A DNA stretch of 64,000 nt from an uncultured Prevotellaceae bacterium (GTDB taxonomy: Bacteria > Bacteroidota > Bacteroidia > Bacteroidales > Bacteroidaceae), in the NCBI GenBank assembly GCA_900314755.1, contig OMWH01000016.1:1-64000 (forward strand). The letters run 5' to 3'. The notes below the pieces were generated by a model. That model searched no databases. It saw only the letters and a program-made list of their open reading frames with translations, and was not told the DNA's origin. A program made the translations under genes and the position numbers. Shown here one piece after another: positions 27,858-36,831 of this stretch (within the stretch, counting starts at the first letter, position 1; the number at the start of each line of letters is the position of its first letter).

Positions 27858-29352
27858 CTTTCTCTATTTGGTTGGCTATTGTTTCATACTTATCAATATA
27901 TGCCTTTCGCATCGAGGATGCCTGCGCCTTAACATCACCGACAGCCTCTAACTGTTCACGTTTGATGGGATCTCCTACTTCCAAGTAAATTGGTCCTTTG
28001 CGTAAGTGGTAGTTTTTTTTAGGAAGAATCCTGCCAGGACCATACAGGTACATCGGGATAATCTCAAGCCCTAATTGCTCTGCCACATAGAAGGCACCCT
28101 TGTGGAAACGCCCTATCTTGCAATCTTTGGAACGAGTACCTTCTGGATAGATGGCTATGCTGTATCCCCTTTTAACCAATGATTGCAATTTAGGCATTAA
28201 TTCATCGATTCCTTCTGCTACAGGATAGAATTCTGCATGACGTATCATCAGCCCGTAAAGTGGATTGTTCCAGACCCATTGGTTGGTCAAAAAAACAATA
28301 TTGGGGGTAAGACTAAGTTGACATGCCAAATCCAAATGGGACTGGTGATTGCAAATGACTACAGAAGGTTTTGAAAAGTTTACTTTATTGGAGCACTTAT
28401 AGTTAAAGGTCGTTCCTGGTATTCCATGATGTAACATCACGAACCTTGAAGCATGATAAATCAATTTATGAAGATTTCTGCGCTTACGTTCCGTCATTCT
28501 ACCAACCTTGACATAAAGCCATACGGAAGGTGTAATCACACAGAAACAGGCCAACAAGACAAACAGCAATGAGTAAACCGTTCTCAAGACGTTAGCTATC
28601 CCACGATAAACACGTAAAGGTAGCCCATACACAACGGCCAGAAAACATAATACCATATTTAAAACGCTGATCCTGGCGAAGTCTTTTCCTGGGCGGAAAT
28701 GACTGACACGCTGTTCCTGAGGCGGATAATAGACCCTTATGTCTATAGGGACTATTTCAACTCCATGCCATGAGGCAAACACTATGAGTTCGAGTTCTGC
28801 CTCATAGCGAGAAGTAAGCAATCTAAGCCCATGAAGTTTTTTCAATGGATACAAGCGATAACCTGTTTGCGTGTCAGCCAATCGACGACCTGTTTGTATG
28901 TAAAACCAAAAGTTAGAGAACTGATTGGCAAAACTACTGCCTTTCGAACGCTGAACTCCAATTAACTGACGAGAACCTATAATCAGAGCACCTGGATGTT
29001 TTTGATTTTCCTTAAGGAAAAGAGCAATGTCACTCGGATAGTGCTGACCGTCTCCATCCAGTGTGATAGCATAAGAGAACCCCATTTCTAAAGCGCATTC
29101 AAAGCCTTTTCTTAATGCATATCCCTTTCCTTGATTTTTAGTATATTCAACAGTCGTTATACCCTCTATAGAATGAAGTATCTTTGACGTATCGTCAGTG
29201 GATCCGTCATTCACTACAATAACATCACTTATCTCTTTGAGCGTTTCACGGACAACCACAGCTATAGTACCACCATTATTGTAGGTGGGTATCACGACAC
29301 AAATGCCTCTGTCGTGTAATAATTGTCGCTGTTTCTCTTGGTTATCTTCCAT
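27850..29352 (-). CDS. Glycosyltransferase family 2 fused to PlsC-type acyltransferase
   Basis: About 500 residues. Residues ~15-240 are a GT-A glycosyltransferase like dolichyl-phosphate mannose synthases (VVIPTYNNGGTI, VVNDGSTDD, TLDGDGQHYPSD). A hydrophobic segment near 245-275 follows. Residues ~310-480 are a PlsC acyltransferase with ICNHQSHLD near 335 and YPEGTRS near 404. GT2-acyltransferase fusions are a hallmark of aryl polyene clusters, where they are thought to add the glycan/lipid anchor to the chain. It overlaps the dehydratase gene by 11 bases. Confidence 0.88.
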   Translation of the reverse strand: MEDNQEKQRQLLHDRGICVVIPTYNNGGTIAVVVRETLKEISDVIVVNDGSTDDTSKILHSIEGITTVEYTKNQGKGYALRKGFECALEMGFSYAITLDGDGQHYPSDIALFLKENQKHPGALIIGSRQLIGVQRSKGSSFANQFSNFWFYIQTGRRLADTQTGYRLYPLKKLHGLRLLTSRYEAELELIVFASWHGVEIVPIDIRVYYPPQEQRVSHFRPGKDFARISVLNMVLCFLAVVYGLPLRVYRGIANVLRTVYSLLFVLLACFCVITPSVWLYVKVGRMTERKRRNLHKLIYHASRFVMLHHGIPGTTFNYKCSNKVNFSKPSVVICNHQSHLDLACQLSLTPNIVFLTNQWVWNNPLYGLMIRHAEFYPVAEGIDELMPKLQSLVKRGYSIAIYPEGTRSKDCKIGRFHKGAFYVAEQLGLEIIPMYLYGPGRILPKKNYHLRKGPIYLEVGDPIKREQLEAVGDVKAQASSMRKAYIDKYETIANQIEKDV

Positions 29353-29725
29353 TAATCTTACATATAAATGATAATTTTCCCATTAAGGTTTCTCCTGAAA
29401 GAAACTGAACCTGTGCTTTACAGGTTTGAGCCATTTGGTCTGAGCTTATTTTTGTATATTTACAAACGATGCTAGGTGTATCTATAGGTGATATAACATT
29501 TAAGAATTTCACATTTAGAACTTTTTGTATTCTAAATTGCTGTTGGTAGTGTTCCTCCATCAATTCTTTAGCTATTTGGATAATACACACACCTGGAGTA
29601 ATGGGGTTCCCTGGAAAGTGAGCTTGATATATAAAATGAGTGGCATCCAAATGAATGTCATAACTGAAGGATATTTCTGACATGTCCTTCGATAATATAT
29701 GATAGAGGCTATTCAACAATTTCAT
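29342..29725 (-). CDS. 3-hydroxyacyl-ACP dehydratase-like hotdog protein
   Basis: About 127 residues. It has the FabZ-like hotdog core HFPGNPITPGVCIIQIAKEL. The catalytic His is the residue before FPG; the usual Glu of the helix is not placed in the standard position. It would dehydrate 3-hydroxyacyl-ACP intermediates to give the trans double bonds of a polyene. It overlaps both neighbours by 11 and 17 bases. A second, different dehydratase lies at 35218. Confidence 0.82.
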   Translation of the reverse strand: MKLLNSLYHILSKDMSEISFSYDIHLDATHFIYQAHFPGNPITPGVCIIQIAKELMEEHYQQQFRIQKVLNVKFLNVISPIDTPSIVCKYTKISSDQMAQTCKAQVQFLSGETLMGKLSFICKINGR

Positions 29726-30131
29726 AAGGTATAGGAATAAATTGATAGGTTATTTTTCGGCGCTCATTAAAATATTCTGACTCTCCTTTTTGCAGTGAGG
29801 ACATCAACAGAACTAAGTCTTTACGGAGTACACGTTTGATATACCACTTATCCATCATCTTAATGACATGATGCAGTTTAACTTTCTGTTCGTCTGGACT
29901 GAAAGAGAAATCAAGCATAGTAATACCAAATTCATTGAACATGCATCCCTTAATCACACCACACTCGTTGAGAAGAACACAAACGCCACTGAGATAGGCA
30001 TTAGGCATCTGTATCATGGCATTATACTTCACCTTTTCCCCATCGGAAATAGGAAAAGTGTGCTGTGCACTAAGTGTGGTGGCACGAAACACGCTAATGA
30101 AAATCAAACATGTTGTTAGCAATCGTCTCAT
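29709..30131 (-). CDS. Secreted protein of unknown function in the cluster
   Basis: About 140 residues from MRRLLTTCLIFISVFRATTLSAQ, a good signal peptide. The open frame extends 14 codons further upstream (to 30173), but that start would place a polar tail before the signal. The mature part is beta-rich (GEKVKYNAMIQMPNAYLSGVCVLL) with no domain I recognise. It lies between the LolA-like and dehydratase genes and overlaps both. Aryl polyene clusters often carry a small lipoprotein or periplasmic protein at this place, which is the likely counterpart, but it has no lipobox. Confidence 0.7.
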   Translation of the reverse strand: MRRLLTTCLIFISVFRATTLSAQHTFPISDGEKVKYNAMIQMPNAYLSGVCVLLNECGVIKGCMFNEFGITMLDFSFSPDEQKVKLHHVIKMMDKWYIKRVLRKDLVLLMSSLQKGESEYFNERRKITYQFIPIPYEIVE

Positions 30132-30714
30132 TCTTCTTGATATTCTTGAGTTCGATAATTGTTCGGTCACCATTCTTCTCCACCATTTCCACAGAGGTCA
30201 CAACACCCTGTTTTTTATTAAAATGCAGAAAGATTGTTTGGCAAAGTTGCTTCATCTCTTTGCGCAAAGGCACTAAAGTGGCTATCCATTCTCCACCTCT
30301 ATCAGATATGCTGTTTTTGAAACTTTTGGAGTCGTTCAGGCAATCGCCTACTACGCTGTTCATCATCATACGTGCTATCTCGCGGAAAACCTTATTCTGT
30401 CTTACATCTATGACGTCACTACGCTTTTTATTCTTCAGCAACACCTTATCATTGTTTAAAATAAAGGTGTAAGTATAGGGGGTAACATATTCCCATCGCA
30501 AGCGATTACTTTGACTGTAATACATCTTCCCTCGTGACACCATTTTATCGTTTAACATCTTAAGATGTTTAGTCTGTACAAAATCACATTGCAACGTCTT
30601 CATTGAAGCGGCAAACTGACCAATTTCTTTTTTTATTTGCTGCTCACTCTGCTGAGCCGACAAAGTCAGCGTAGCCGTAACCAGCAAGCACCACATAACG
30701 ACATATTTCTTCAT
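30094..30714 (-). CDS. LolA-like outer-membrane lipid carrier
   Basis: About 206 residues with a signal peptide (MKKYVVMWCLLVTATLTLSAQ). The mature part shows the LolA/LolB-like half-barrel pattern (TLQCDFVQTKHLKML, GKMYYSQSNRLRWEYVTPY, FILNNDKVLL). LolA-like proteins in aryl polyene clusters are thought to carry the lipid-linked product through the periplasm after MMPL export. It overlaps the next gene and is 2 bases after the EmrE-like gene. Confidence 0.85.
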   Translation of the reverse strand: MKKYVVMWCLLVTATLTLSAQQSEQQIKKEIGQFAASMKTLQCDFVQTKHLKMLNDKMVSRGKMYYSQSNRLRWEYVTPYTYTFILNNDKVLLKNKKRSDVIDVRQNKVFREIARMMMNSVVGDCLNDSKSFKNSISDRGGEWIATLVPLRKEMKQLCQTIFLHFNKKQGVVTSVEMVEKNGDRTIIELKNIKKNETIANNMFDFH

Positions 30715-30716
30715 AC

Positions 30717-31070
30717 CTATTTAGCGATTAACATACAACCTAACACTATAAAACACACTCCAAACCATTTCACCACTGAAACCTCTTCATGAAAAATAAG
30801 AATGGCCGCTAACATACCCAAAACATAGCTCAAACTAATCATCGGATATGCACTGCTGAAAGGGAACACTTTCACAATATACATCCACAGCAGTGATGCC
30901 AATGCAAATAGCAATCCACTGGCAGCAAATTGCCAATTGGTCATCAGGCTCCACCAGAAAGCTCTGGTCCACGAAAATGAAGGCATCCTCATCAATGCCA
31001 GTTTCAGAAACACCTGCCCTGCTGTGAGCAGTATACTCTGAGCAATTGCGTATGGTATTATTTTCCACAT
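30717..31070 (-). CDS. EmrE/EamA-like small membrane transporter
   Basis: About 117 residues with four predicted transmembrane helices, the size of small multidrug-resistance or ArnE/ArnF-like DMT proteins (AGQVFLKLALM, FALASLLWMYIVKVFPFSSAYPMISLSYVLGMLAAILIFHEEVS). ArnE/F-like pairs flip undecaprenyl-linked sugars, and a flippase for the lipid or sugar precursor of this cluster is a plausible role. It overlaps the ketosynthase gene by 13 bases. Confidence 0.82.
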   Translation of the reverse strand: MWKIIPYAIAQSILLTAGQVFLKLALMRMPSFSWTRAFWWSLMTNWQFAASGLLFALASLLWMYIVKVFPFSSAYPMISLSYVLGMLAAILIFHEEVSVVKWFGVCFIVLGCMLIAK

Positions 31071-32839
31071 GTCAAAACAATAGCTATAGAATGAAACGCA
31101 GCGTGCACCTTGACACCAAGCCTCTCCTGCATTTTCTGATATGTTGGGGTAGCCTCATCGTGACAACCCACCAACACAGATTTACAACGCCCACTTTTCA
31201 ACAACTGTCTGGCATCACGCAATGCCCAGGACAAAGAATCTTCGTCTTGTGTATAAGTCGTGTTATAACCATGACAACCAAGATGGATGGCAATATTGCT
31301 ACTAATTGTATTGTGGGTGCTTTGCATAAAGAGTGTAGGACTCATGGAAACTTCGCCCTCTTCTATCATCTTAACCAGAAGTTGTTCAGAGTTTGCCAAA
31401 CATCCCATAGCCGTCCCAGTAACGATTGCTTCTGGAGTTTCAATTCCTGCTTCTTCCAAGGCTTTTAAAGAGGCTAAAAGAGAACTCCTCATCAGTTTAC
31501 TCATGCGACGAGCCTCTATAGGCTTTACGTAACGTGAGAGTTCTTTCAAGTCGTCATCAGATGTCATTTCCACCTTTGACAATATCTTAACATCATTTTC
31601 GCATGATGAGTCTGAATTCAACGATGTTGTTGGCTTAAGTGAGAACACAAGAGACGTATCGTTACCTCCAAAACCAAACGAATTGCAAACGACATGCTGA
31701 AGTGGATAGTGATCTTCGCCCAGTGTTGGAATAATTCCATCGTCCATAGCCTGACTCCAACCGAGATTAGCAGGTATGAATTGATGTTCCAATGCCAAAA
31801 GACATATTACAGACTCTATACCGCCTGAAGCACTAGTTGTATGACCTGTAAACGACTTAGTGGAACTGACGAAAGGCAACTGTTGTCCAAAAACGCGCTT
31901 GAGGGCTACGCTCTCCGAGAAATCGTTATTAGGGGTTCCTGTACCATGAGCATTTACATACTGAATGTCGCAAGGAGCGAGTTGAGCCATTCGCAGGGCT
32001 TCTGTCATGGAAAGATAGGCTCCCTCGCCATCGTCAGATGAGGCCGTCTGATGGAACGCATCGCAGGCATTTCCATATCCGCTCAAATAGGCATACGATT
32101 TCACCCCACGACGCAGAGCCAAGTCAGCTGTTTCCATAACTACATATGCAGCGCCTTCGCCCAAATTGAGACCTGCTCTGGTGGCATCGAAAGGACGACA
32201 TGGCTCATGGTCAAGAATCATCAGCGAATTAAAACCGTTAAGATGAAACACCGACAGAGCTTCAGCTCCCCCAGCCACAACTATATCGGCCGTTCCTTCT
32301 TGAAGCATACGAGCCCCAACCAACAGCGCATTGGCAGCTGAAGAACATGCTGTGGAAAGGGTAGTGTACTCCGCAAATATGCCGAAATAATCAGCCATTT
32401 TTCGTGTACAGCTACCTGCACTATGATAATTTAAGCACCACAGAGCTTCATCAGATTGTTCGAGTTGCGAGAACAACTGTTCGGTCACATCCATACCAGC
32501 TACTGTGGTACCGGAAATGAGCACTAATCGTAAAGATTGTTGCTGCACACTTTCTCTGCTGATGTTGGCATCGTCCAAAGCCTGGCGAACTGCCAGCATC
32601 CCCATAAGAGTAGTTCGATTAAGTAAAGACTCGTCTTGCAGGCCTAATTGTTGACGCATATCGTCGTTTGACAAGGGAACTTCCCCAACGGGGATTTCAC
32701 GATGAATAGAATGCAGGTATTTCATGGTGCCAATTCCCGAACGTCTTTTTCTCAAAGAATCGAGAACTTCAGCAGTATTGCATCCTATAGCTGAAATGAT
32801 GCCTTCTCCTGTTATGACGATAGGTTGTTTCATCTTCAC
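31058..32839 (-). CDS. Beta-ketoacyl-ACP synthase with a C-terminal ketosynthase-like half domain
   Basis: About 593 residues. Residues 1-~395 are a KAS II-type ketosynthase with the full Cys-His-His set: active Cys in TACSSAAN, His in VNAHGTGTPN and His in KSFTGHTTSASGG. Residues ~430-593 resemble an isolated ketosynthase N-terminal domain (PF13723-like) with no catalytic Cys. Half-size ketosynthase-like proteins occur as separate genes in aryl polyene clusters, possibly as chain-length or scaffold partners. Here it is fused to the active enzyme. It is followed by the EmrE-like gene and preceded by an ACP gene. Confidence 0.87.
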   Translation of the reverse strand: MKMKQPIVITGEGIISAIGCNTAEVLDSLRKRRSGIGTMKYLHSIHREIPVGEVPLSNDDMRQQLGLQDESLLNRTTLMGMLAVRQALDDANISRESVQQQSLRLVLISGTTVAGMDVTEQLFSQLEQSDEALWCLNYHSAGSCTRKMADYFGIFAEYTTLSTACSSAANALLVGARMLQEGTADIVVAGGAEALSVFHLNGFNSLMILDHEPCRPFDATRAGLNLGEGAAYVVMETADLALRRGVKSYAYLSGYGNACDAFHQTASSDDGEGAYLSMTEALRMAQLAPCDIQYVNAHGTGTPNNDFSESVALKRVFGQQLPFVSSTKSFTGHTTSASGGIESVICLLALEHQFIPANLGWSQAMDDGIIPTLGEDHYPLQHVVCNSFGFGGNDTSLVFSLKPTTSLNSDSSCENDVKILSKVEMTSDDDLKELSRYVKPIEARRMSKLMRSSLLASLKALEEAGIETPEAIVTGTAMGCLANSEQLLVKMIEEGEVSMSPTLFMQSTHNTISSNIAIHLGCHGYNTTYTQDEDSLSWALRDARQLLKSGRCKSVLVGCHDEATPTYQKMQERLGVKVHAAFHSIAIVLTCGK

Positions 32840-32842
32840 GTT

Positions 32843-33106
32843 TTACTTGGTTCGATGTTCCTTTACATATTCAGCAATTGTACGAATATTCTTGAAGATG
32901 GCTTTTCCTTCTGAAGGATTGGCCAATTTGATGCCATAGCTTTTCTCCAATAACACAATAAGTTCAAGTGCATCAATAGAGTCTAAACCGAGACCAGCTC
33001 CAAACAGGGGACTGTCGGTGTCAATGTCTTCAGGTGTCATCTCTTCCAGGTTTAACACCTCTATAATTTTTGTTTTCAGTTCTAAAATTAATTCTTCCAT
33101 TATCAA
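32843..33106 (-). CDS. Acyl carrier protein (second of three)
   Basis: An 87-residue acidic protein with the phosphopantetheine motif GLGLDSIDALEL (Ser of DSID). It lies between two ketosynthase genes and overlaps the upstream one by 4 bases, so it is the likely chain-extension ACP. Confidence 0.9.
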   Translation of the reverse strand: MIMEELILELKTKIIEVLNLEEMTPEDIDTDSPLFGAGLGLDSIDALELIVLLEKSYGIKLANPSEGKAIFKNIRTIAEYVKEHRTK

Positions 33107-34782
33107 ATTCTGCTTAATAGTTTAAAATCTGCTTCAAATGTTTGTTCGTCTTGATAGTCAATCCATCCTGCAATGATACTATGTATAGTATGGTCAAAGA
33201 AAGTGGATTGGAGTATATCGTCCATCATTGCCTCATTTTTACTGTCCATCATGTAAAAAGAGGTCTCTGCATGATAACCATGGCGAAGAGCCACCTCACC
33301 ACACACGATATTGGGCAGTGTATAAACAAACAGCGATGGACTGGGGAAATAAGAATCACGATGACGGATGGTTTGGGCGTATTCTTTATCGACCCACCCA
33401 GAGGATGTATGATTGAAGAGTACAATAGCTCGGTCGTCACATGCTCTTTTTCTTGGTTGTTCTAAATTCAGCAACAATTCGCTAGTCACAAATCCCAACT
33501 GACTCAATCGATCCATCTTGTAAAATTTTGGATATGAGCCAATATACCGCTTATAGATGTCTGAAATCGGAGGGGTGATGTTTGATATAGAGCCATCGAT
33601 ACGGACTTCTTGCGGCGTCACCTGAACACGATGCAGCACCTCATAGTTTACAAGTTCACTTTGGCGAGCCACAGGATTACCATACTTGCAGTAAATAGCT
33701 GCATTATTTCCCCCGAAACCAGATATTATCTTGACGAATGAGTGTCCACTGACAGGAACGGACTGTGAGGAAATGCTAACTCGCCCAGAAACACCGATAT
33801 CACTGAAACCTTTGGTGGCGAGTAGTTCTCCATGCTCAATGGATTGCATCGTAATGATGGTCTCAAGTATTCCCGATGCACCCAACGTGTGACCCAAATA
33901 GCCCTTTAGCGTATTGATGGGTATATGAGACAGCCCTGCTGACTCTATGGCCTTTGATTCCATCTGGTCGTTATACATGGTTGCTGTACCATGAACATTG
34001 ACTGCTGCAATTGACTCCACCTCTATATCCTTTATAACTTCTTGTATAGCACTACAGCACCCCTCACCCTTGGGCGATGGACTGCTGATGTGGTAGGCAT
34101 CATTGCGCAGAGCACCGTTAACAATTTGCCATTGTATGCCCTGAGCATCTTCATTGCTTAATATCATAGTTGCAGCAGCTTCACCCAAATTGAGTCCGAT
34201 ACGCTCAATATCGAAAGGACGACAGGGTTTCGGTGAAAGAGCTTTCAGAGACTGGAAACCTGACACTACAAAATGGCTGATAATATCGCATCCTGTGACA
34301 ATAGCCACATCACAACATTGTAAATCCAATAGCCGTTGAGCTGTTATAATTGCTGCCACACCAGAGATACAGGCATCGCTAACCACTAAAGGTTGCATGG
34401 TGACACCAATGAGCCTGGCAATTCTAAGAGCAGACTCAGCAGGCAACAAATTCTCATAGTTTGACGATGCCAGATGGTCTATATTGCCCTTCGTCGTACT
34501 CAAAATTAGCTGGGTACGATCAGTTATCACACCACTTGGGCATTCAGAAAGCGCTTGCTTAATACTATGATAGACAAGAGACTCGAACCATGTCAGCCCT
34601 GATACCATGAGCTGTTTGCGCTGCTCGTTGCTGAATCTTGATGCCACAAAGTTATCCTCTTCCCTACCAGAGAAACTGACATAATGCTTTAGCGAAGAAC
34701 GACCATCCTTCATGGCTTGGTAGTTCTCTGCCGTAGTTGCACCAAGTGGCGACAATACATTATCAGCTATTTTATATATCAT
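33103..34782 (-). CDS. Beta-ketoacyl-ACP synthase with C-terminal extension
   Basis: About 559 residues. Residues 1-~370 are a ketosynthase with the nucleophile in SDACISG, His in VNVHGTATMYND and His in KGYLGHTLGASG. The rest (~390-559) is a beta/alpha-rich domain with no clear catalytic motif that again resembles part of a ketosynthase fold (IAGWIDYQDE). Two neighbouring ketosynthases with such tails suggest that they act as a pair. It overlaps the ACP gene by 4 bases, and the thioesterase gene ends 12 bases upstream. Confidence 0.85.
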   Translation of the reverse strand: MIYKIADNVLSPLGATTAENYQAMKDGRSSLKHYVSFSGREEDNFVASRFSNEQRKQLMVSGLTWFESLVYHSIKQALSECPSGVITDRTQLILSTTKGNIDHLASSNYENLLPAESALRIARLIGVTMQPLVVSDACISGVAAIITAQRLLDLQCCDVAIVTGCDIISHFVVSGFQSLKALSPKPCRPFDIERIGLNLGEAAATMILSNEDAQGIQWQIVNGALRNDAYHISSPSPKGEGCCSAIQEVIKDIEVESIAAVNVHGTATMYNDQMESKAIESAGLSHIPINTLKGYLGHTLGASGILETIITMQSIEHGELLATKGFSDIGVSGRVSISSQSVPVSGHSFVKIISGFGGNNAAIYCKYGNPVARQSELVNYEVLHRVQVTPQEVRIDGSISNITPPISDIYKRYIGSYPKFYKMDRLSQLGFVTSELLLNLEQPRKRACDDRAIVLFNHTSSGWVDKEYAQTIRHRDSYFPSPSLFVYTLPNIVCGEVALRHGYHAETSFYMMDSKNEAMMDDILQSTFFDHTIHSIIAGWIDYQDEQTFEADFKLLSRI

Positions 34783-34794
34783 ATTTCTTTCGTC

Positions 34795-35214
34795 TTACAA
34801 AACTCCCCAACGCTTTCGCCATTCGTCATAAAAGGTAGGGCTATACAAAACCAATTGGTAGTTAGTATCCATAAAAACCTGAACACTGTGGCCTGTTGCT
34901 ATGAGAGAGTCGTCTTCTGGATCATATATTCTGTAGTCAAAAAGAATCTTAGCTGCCTCAGTGGGCCGATATGTGATTTCAATGCAAGGATGAGTGCCGT
35001 AACGAATTGGCTTCTTGTACTGGAAACTAAGTTCCACTAGCGGGGCAAAATATCCATGATCAAAGAAGCCCATGTAAGTAAGGTCATATTTCTCGCCAAA
35101 CAGCTCGCGGGCATCTTCAAAATAAAGCGGATATGAGCCATGCCATACCACGTTCATGGAGTCAACCTCACTAAATCTGATGTCTAATATCTTTGATGCC
35201 TTTAATTCCATCAT
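34795..35214 (-). CDS. Acyl-ACP/CoA thioesterase (4HBT hotdog)
   Basis: About 139 residues. It has the YbgC/4HBT signature FSEVDSMNVVWHGSYPLYFEDARE, with Asp and Glu near the hotdog active site. It should release the finished chain or edit stalled ones from an ACP. A thioesterase of this type is a constant member of aryl polyene clusters. It is 3 bases after the second dehydratase gene. Confidence 0.86.
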   Translation of the reverse strand: MMELKASKILDIRFSEVDSMNVVWHGSYPLYFEDARELFGEKYDLTYMGFFDHGYFAPLVELSFQYKKPIRYGTHPCIEITYRPTEAAKILFDYRIYDPEDDSLIATGHSVQVFMDTNYQLVLYSPTFYDEWRKRWGVL

Positions 35215-35217
35215 CTT

Positions 35218-35676
35218 TTATTCACCTTTGATAGCTATTTTTATTTCTGTTTCAGCAAGTATTTGTGTACCCCGTTTCACCTGGGCTGAGGCCAATGTCA
35301 TGCCAAAGACTTCTTCTCTGACATTAACTATGGTGGTAATAGTTTGTCCCACCTTTGGTAGGTCAAAAACTTCAAAATTGCGGATTGCGCCAATGAATCC
35401 TATTTGTACGTTCTTCTTTAGAACATATTTATTGATAAAGCCAATGCGGGCAGCACATGTCTGCGCAATATTTTCTATCATGCCAGAAGCTGAAAAACAT
35501 CCATCTTCAACAAAAATGTTATCAACGCAGATAACAGTCTCTGTGATGGTCTGCACTTCGTCCAACTGCACCAAGCGTCCTATCATTACGAAAGGTTCTT
35601 GTTGAGGCAGCACTTCATGGATATCAATACTGCGAAGAAACTCTTCAACTGGCCATTTAAATGATAGTGTGTCCAT
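35218..35676 (-). CDS. FabA/FabZ-like dehydratase (second)
   Basis: About 152 residues of the hotdog fold (LPQQEPFVMIGRLVQLDE, DGCFSASGMIENIAQTCAARIG). The conserved Glu of the helix is present in SGMIENIAQT. The start is set at the ATG whose A is the last base of the upstream stop codon (TGATG) rather than five codons earlier. Together with the dehydratase at 29342 it would give the two-subunit dehydratase seen in aryl polyene systems. Confidence 0.84.
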   Translation of the reverse strand: MDTLSFKWPVEEFLRSIDIHEVLPQQEPFVMIGRLVQLDEVQTITETVICVDNIFVEDGCFSASGMIENIAQTCAARIGFINKYVLKKNVQIGFIGAIRNFEVFDLPKVGQTITTIVNVREEVFGMTLASAQVKRGTQILAETEIKIAIKGE

Positions 35677-36557
35677 CAGGATAATCTCCAAAAGTCAAAA
35701 TAGTTGTACCATTGTGTAGGATACATCTTCAAGATGCGTTCCAACTCATCCGCATAAGCCCGTGACAATTGTGCAATCTGCTCTCTCCGAGATGCTGTCT
35801 TGTCATAGTGGAGTGGAGTGACATATATTTGGTAAGTTAATGCCGATTTCTTCATGACATTGACAGCCAACACATCCAGACTCCGCATCGTAGGAACACT
35901 AAATGGTCCCAGGGGCAACTGGACTTCAGATCTCAGCAATTTCACCTTGACAATCTTTTGAGAACCTATAATCCTGTCAGCTGGCATACTCATGATTTCT
36001 CCATTTTCAAGAGCTTGGTCTATCAGAAAAAGATGGCTCATATCCCCTTTAATGGGTATCATACGAATGTTCGTGTCAGAAAACATAATCCTGCGATTAT
36101 TCATCACAGTTTGTTTCTCGCCAAAAAACACCAATGCATTGAGGCGTTTCTTATCTGATACAAGGGTATATCCTGCCAGTTCGTAATTGCCGACATGAGC
36201 ACTGAGTTGTACGAAAGCCTCTGGACGCGCAGCCAACTCCTGGAAATATTCCATCCCTTCTATATCCACATGAAAATGTCGTCCTGCATACATGGCAAAA
36301 CGGTCAATGACCACTTGGGCAAACATACAATGGTTTAGATATGTCTTCAGAAAGGCTTTAACCGGGTTACAACCCCATTGCTTACGAAAATAGCGGTAAA
36401 TGTGCTTAAAACCAGGACGGAACAAACAGGGAGGAATGACAAAGATGTATGTAAAGATATAGATAATCCGTATATCTATTCTTCTCAATATAGCAATCAG
36501 CCATCTATGCATCAAGCCATTGCCGTACGTCGTACCATCCCACTCCTGCTTTCCCAT
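35676..36557 (-). CDS. LpxL/HtrB-like lipid acyltransferase
   Basis: About 293 residues of the lipid A late-acyltransferase family: one N-terminal membrane anchor (LIAILRRIDIRIIYIFTYIF) and the catalytic block SAHVGNYELAG (HxxxxE). By context it acylates the lipid anchor of the product rather than lipid A. Its stop overlaps the dehydratase start, and the ACP gene lies 7 bases upstream, so an acyl-ACP donor is nearby. Confidence 0.86.
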   Translation of the reverse strand: MGKQEWDGTTYGNGLMHRWLIAILRRIDIRIIYIFTYIFVIPPCLFRPGFKHIYRYFRKQWGCNPVKAFLKTYLNHCMFAQVVIDRFAMYAGRHFHVDIEGMEYFQELAARPEAFVQLSAHVGNYELAGYTLVSDKKRLNALVFFGEKQTVMNNRRIMFSDTNIRMIPIKGDMSHLFLIDQALENGEIMSMPADRIIGSQKIVKVKLLRSEVQLPLGPFSVPTMRSLDVLAVNVMKKSALTYQIYVTPLHYDKTASRREQIAQLSRAYADELERILKMYPTQWYNYFDFWRLS

Positions 36558-36564
36558 TGTCAGC

Positions 36565-36807
36565 CTAACTTACCTTGCTTTCAATATAATCATTAAACTC
36601 TTTTAGAGTAGTTACACCCGTCATCTCTTCAGGCTTAATCTTAAAGCCGAAATTCTTTTCCACAATAACTACGATATCTACGAAGTCAAGGCTGTCAATG
36701 CCCATATCGTCCTTCAATTTAGCATCGTCACTGATTTTCTCCTCATCTATTTCGAGGTCTTCAATCAGGAAGTTTCTTACTTTCTCTTCAATTTCTGTTC
36801 TTGTCAT
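36565..36807 (-). CDS. Acyl carrier protein (third of three)
   Basis: An 80-residue acidic protein with DDMGIDSLDFVDIVV, the phosphopantetheine Ser in DSL. It is the closest of the three to ordinary fatty-acid ACPs. It sits between the methyltransferase and the LpxL-like genes. Confidence 0.9.
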   Translation of the reverse strand: MTRTEIEEKVRNFLIEDLEIDEEKISDDAKLKDDMGIDSLDFVDIVVIVEKNFGFKIKPEEMTGVTTLKEFNDYIESKVS

Positions 36808-36831
36808 TTTTCTGGTTATTTATCATTAAAA

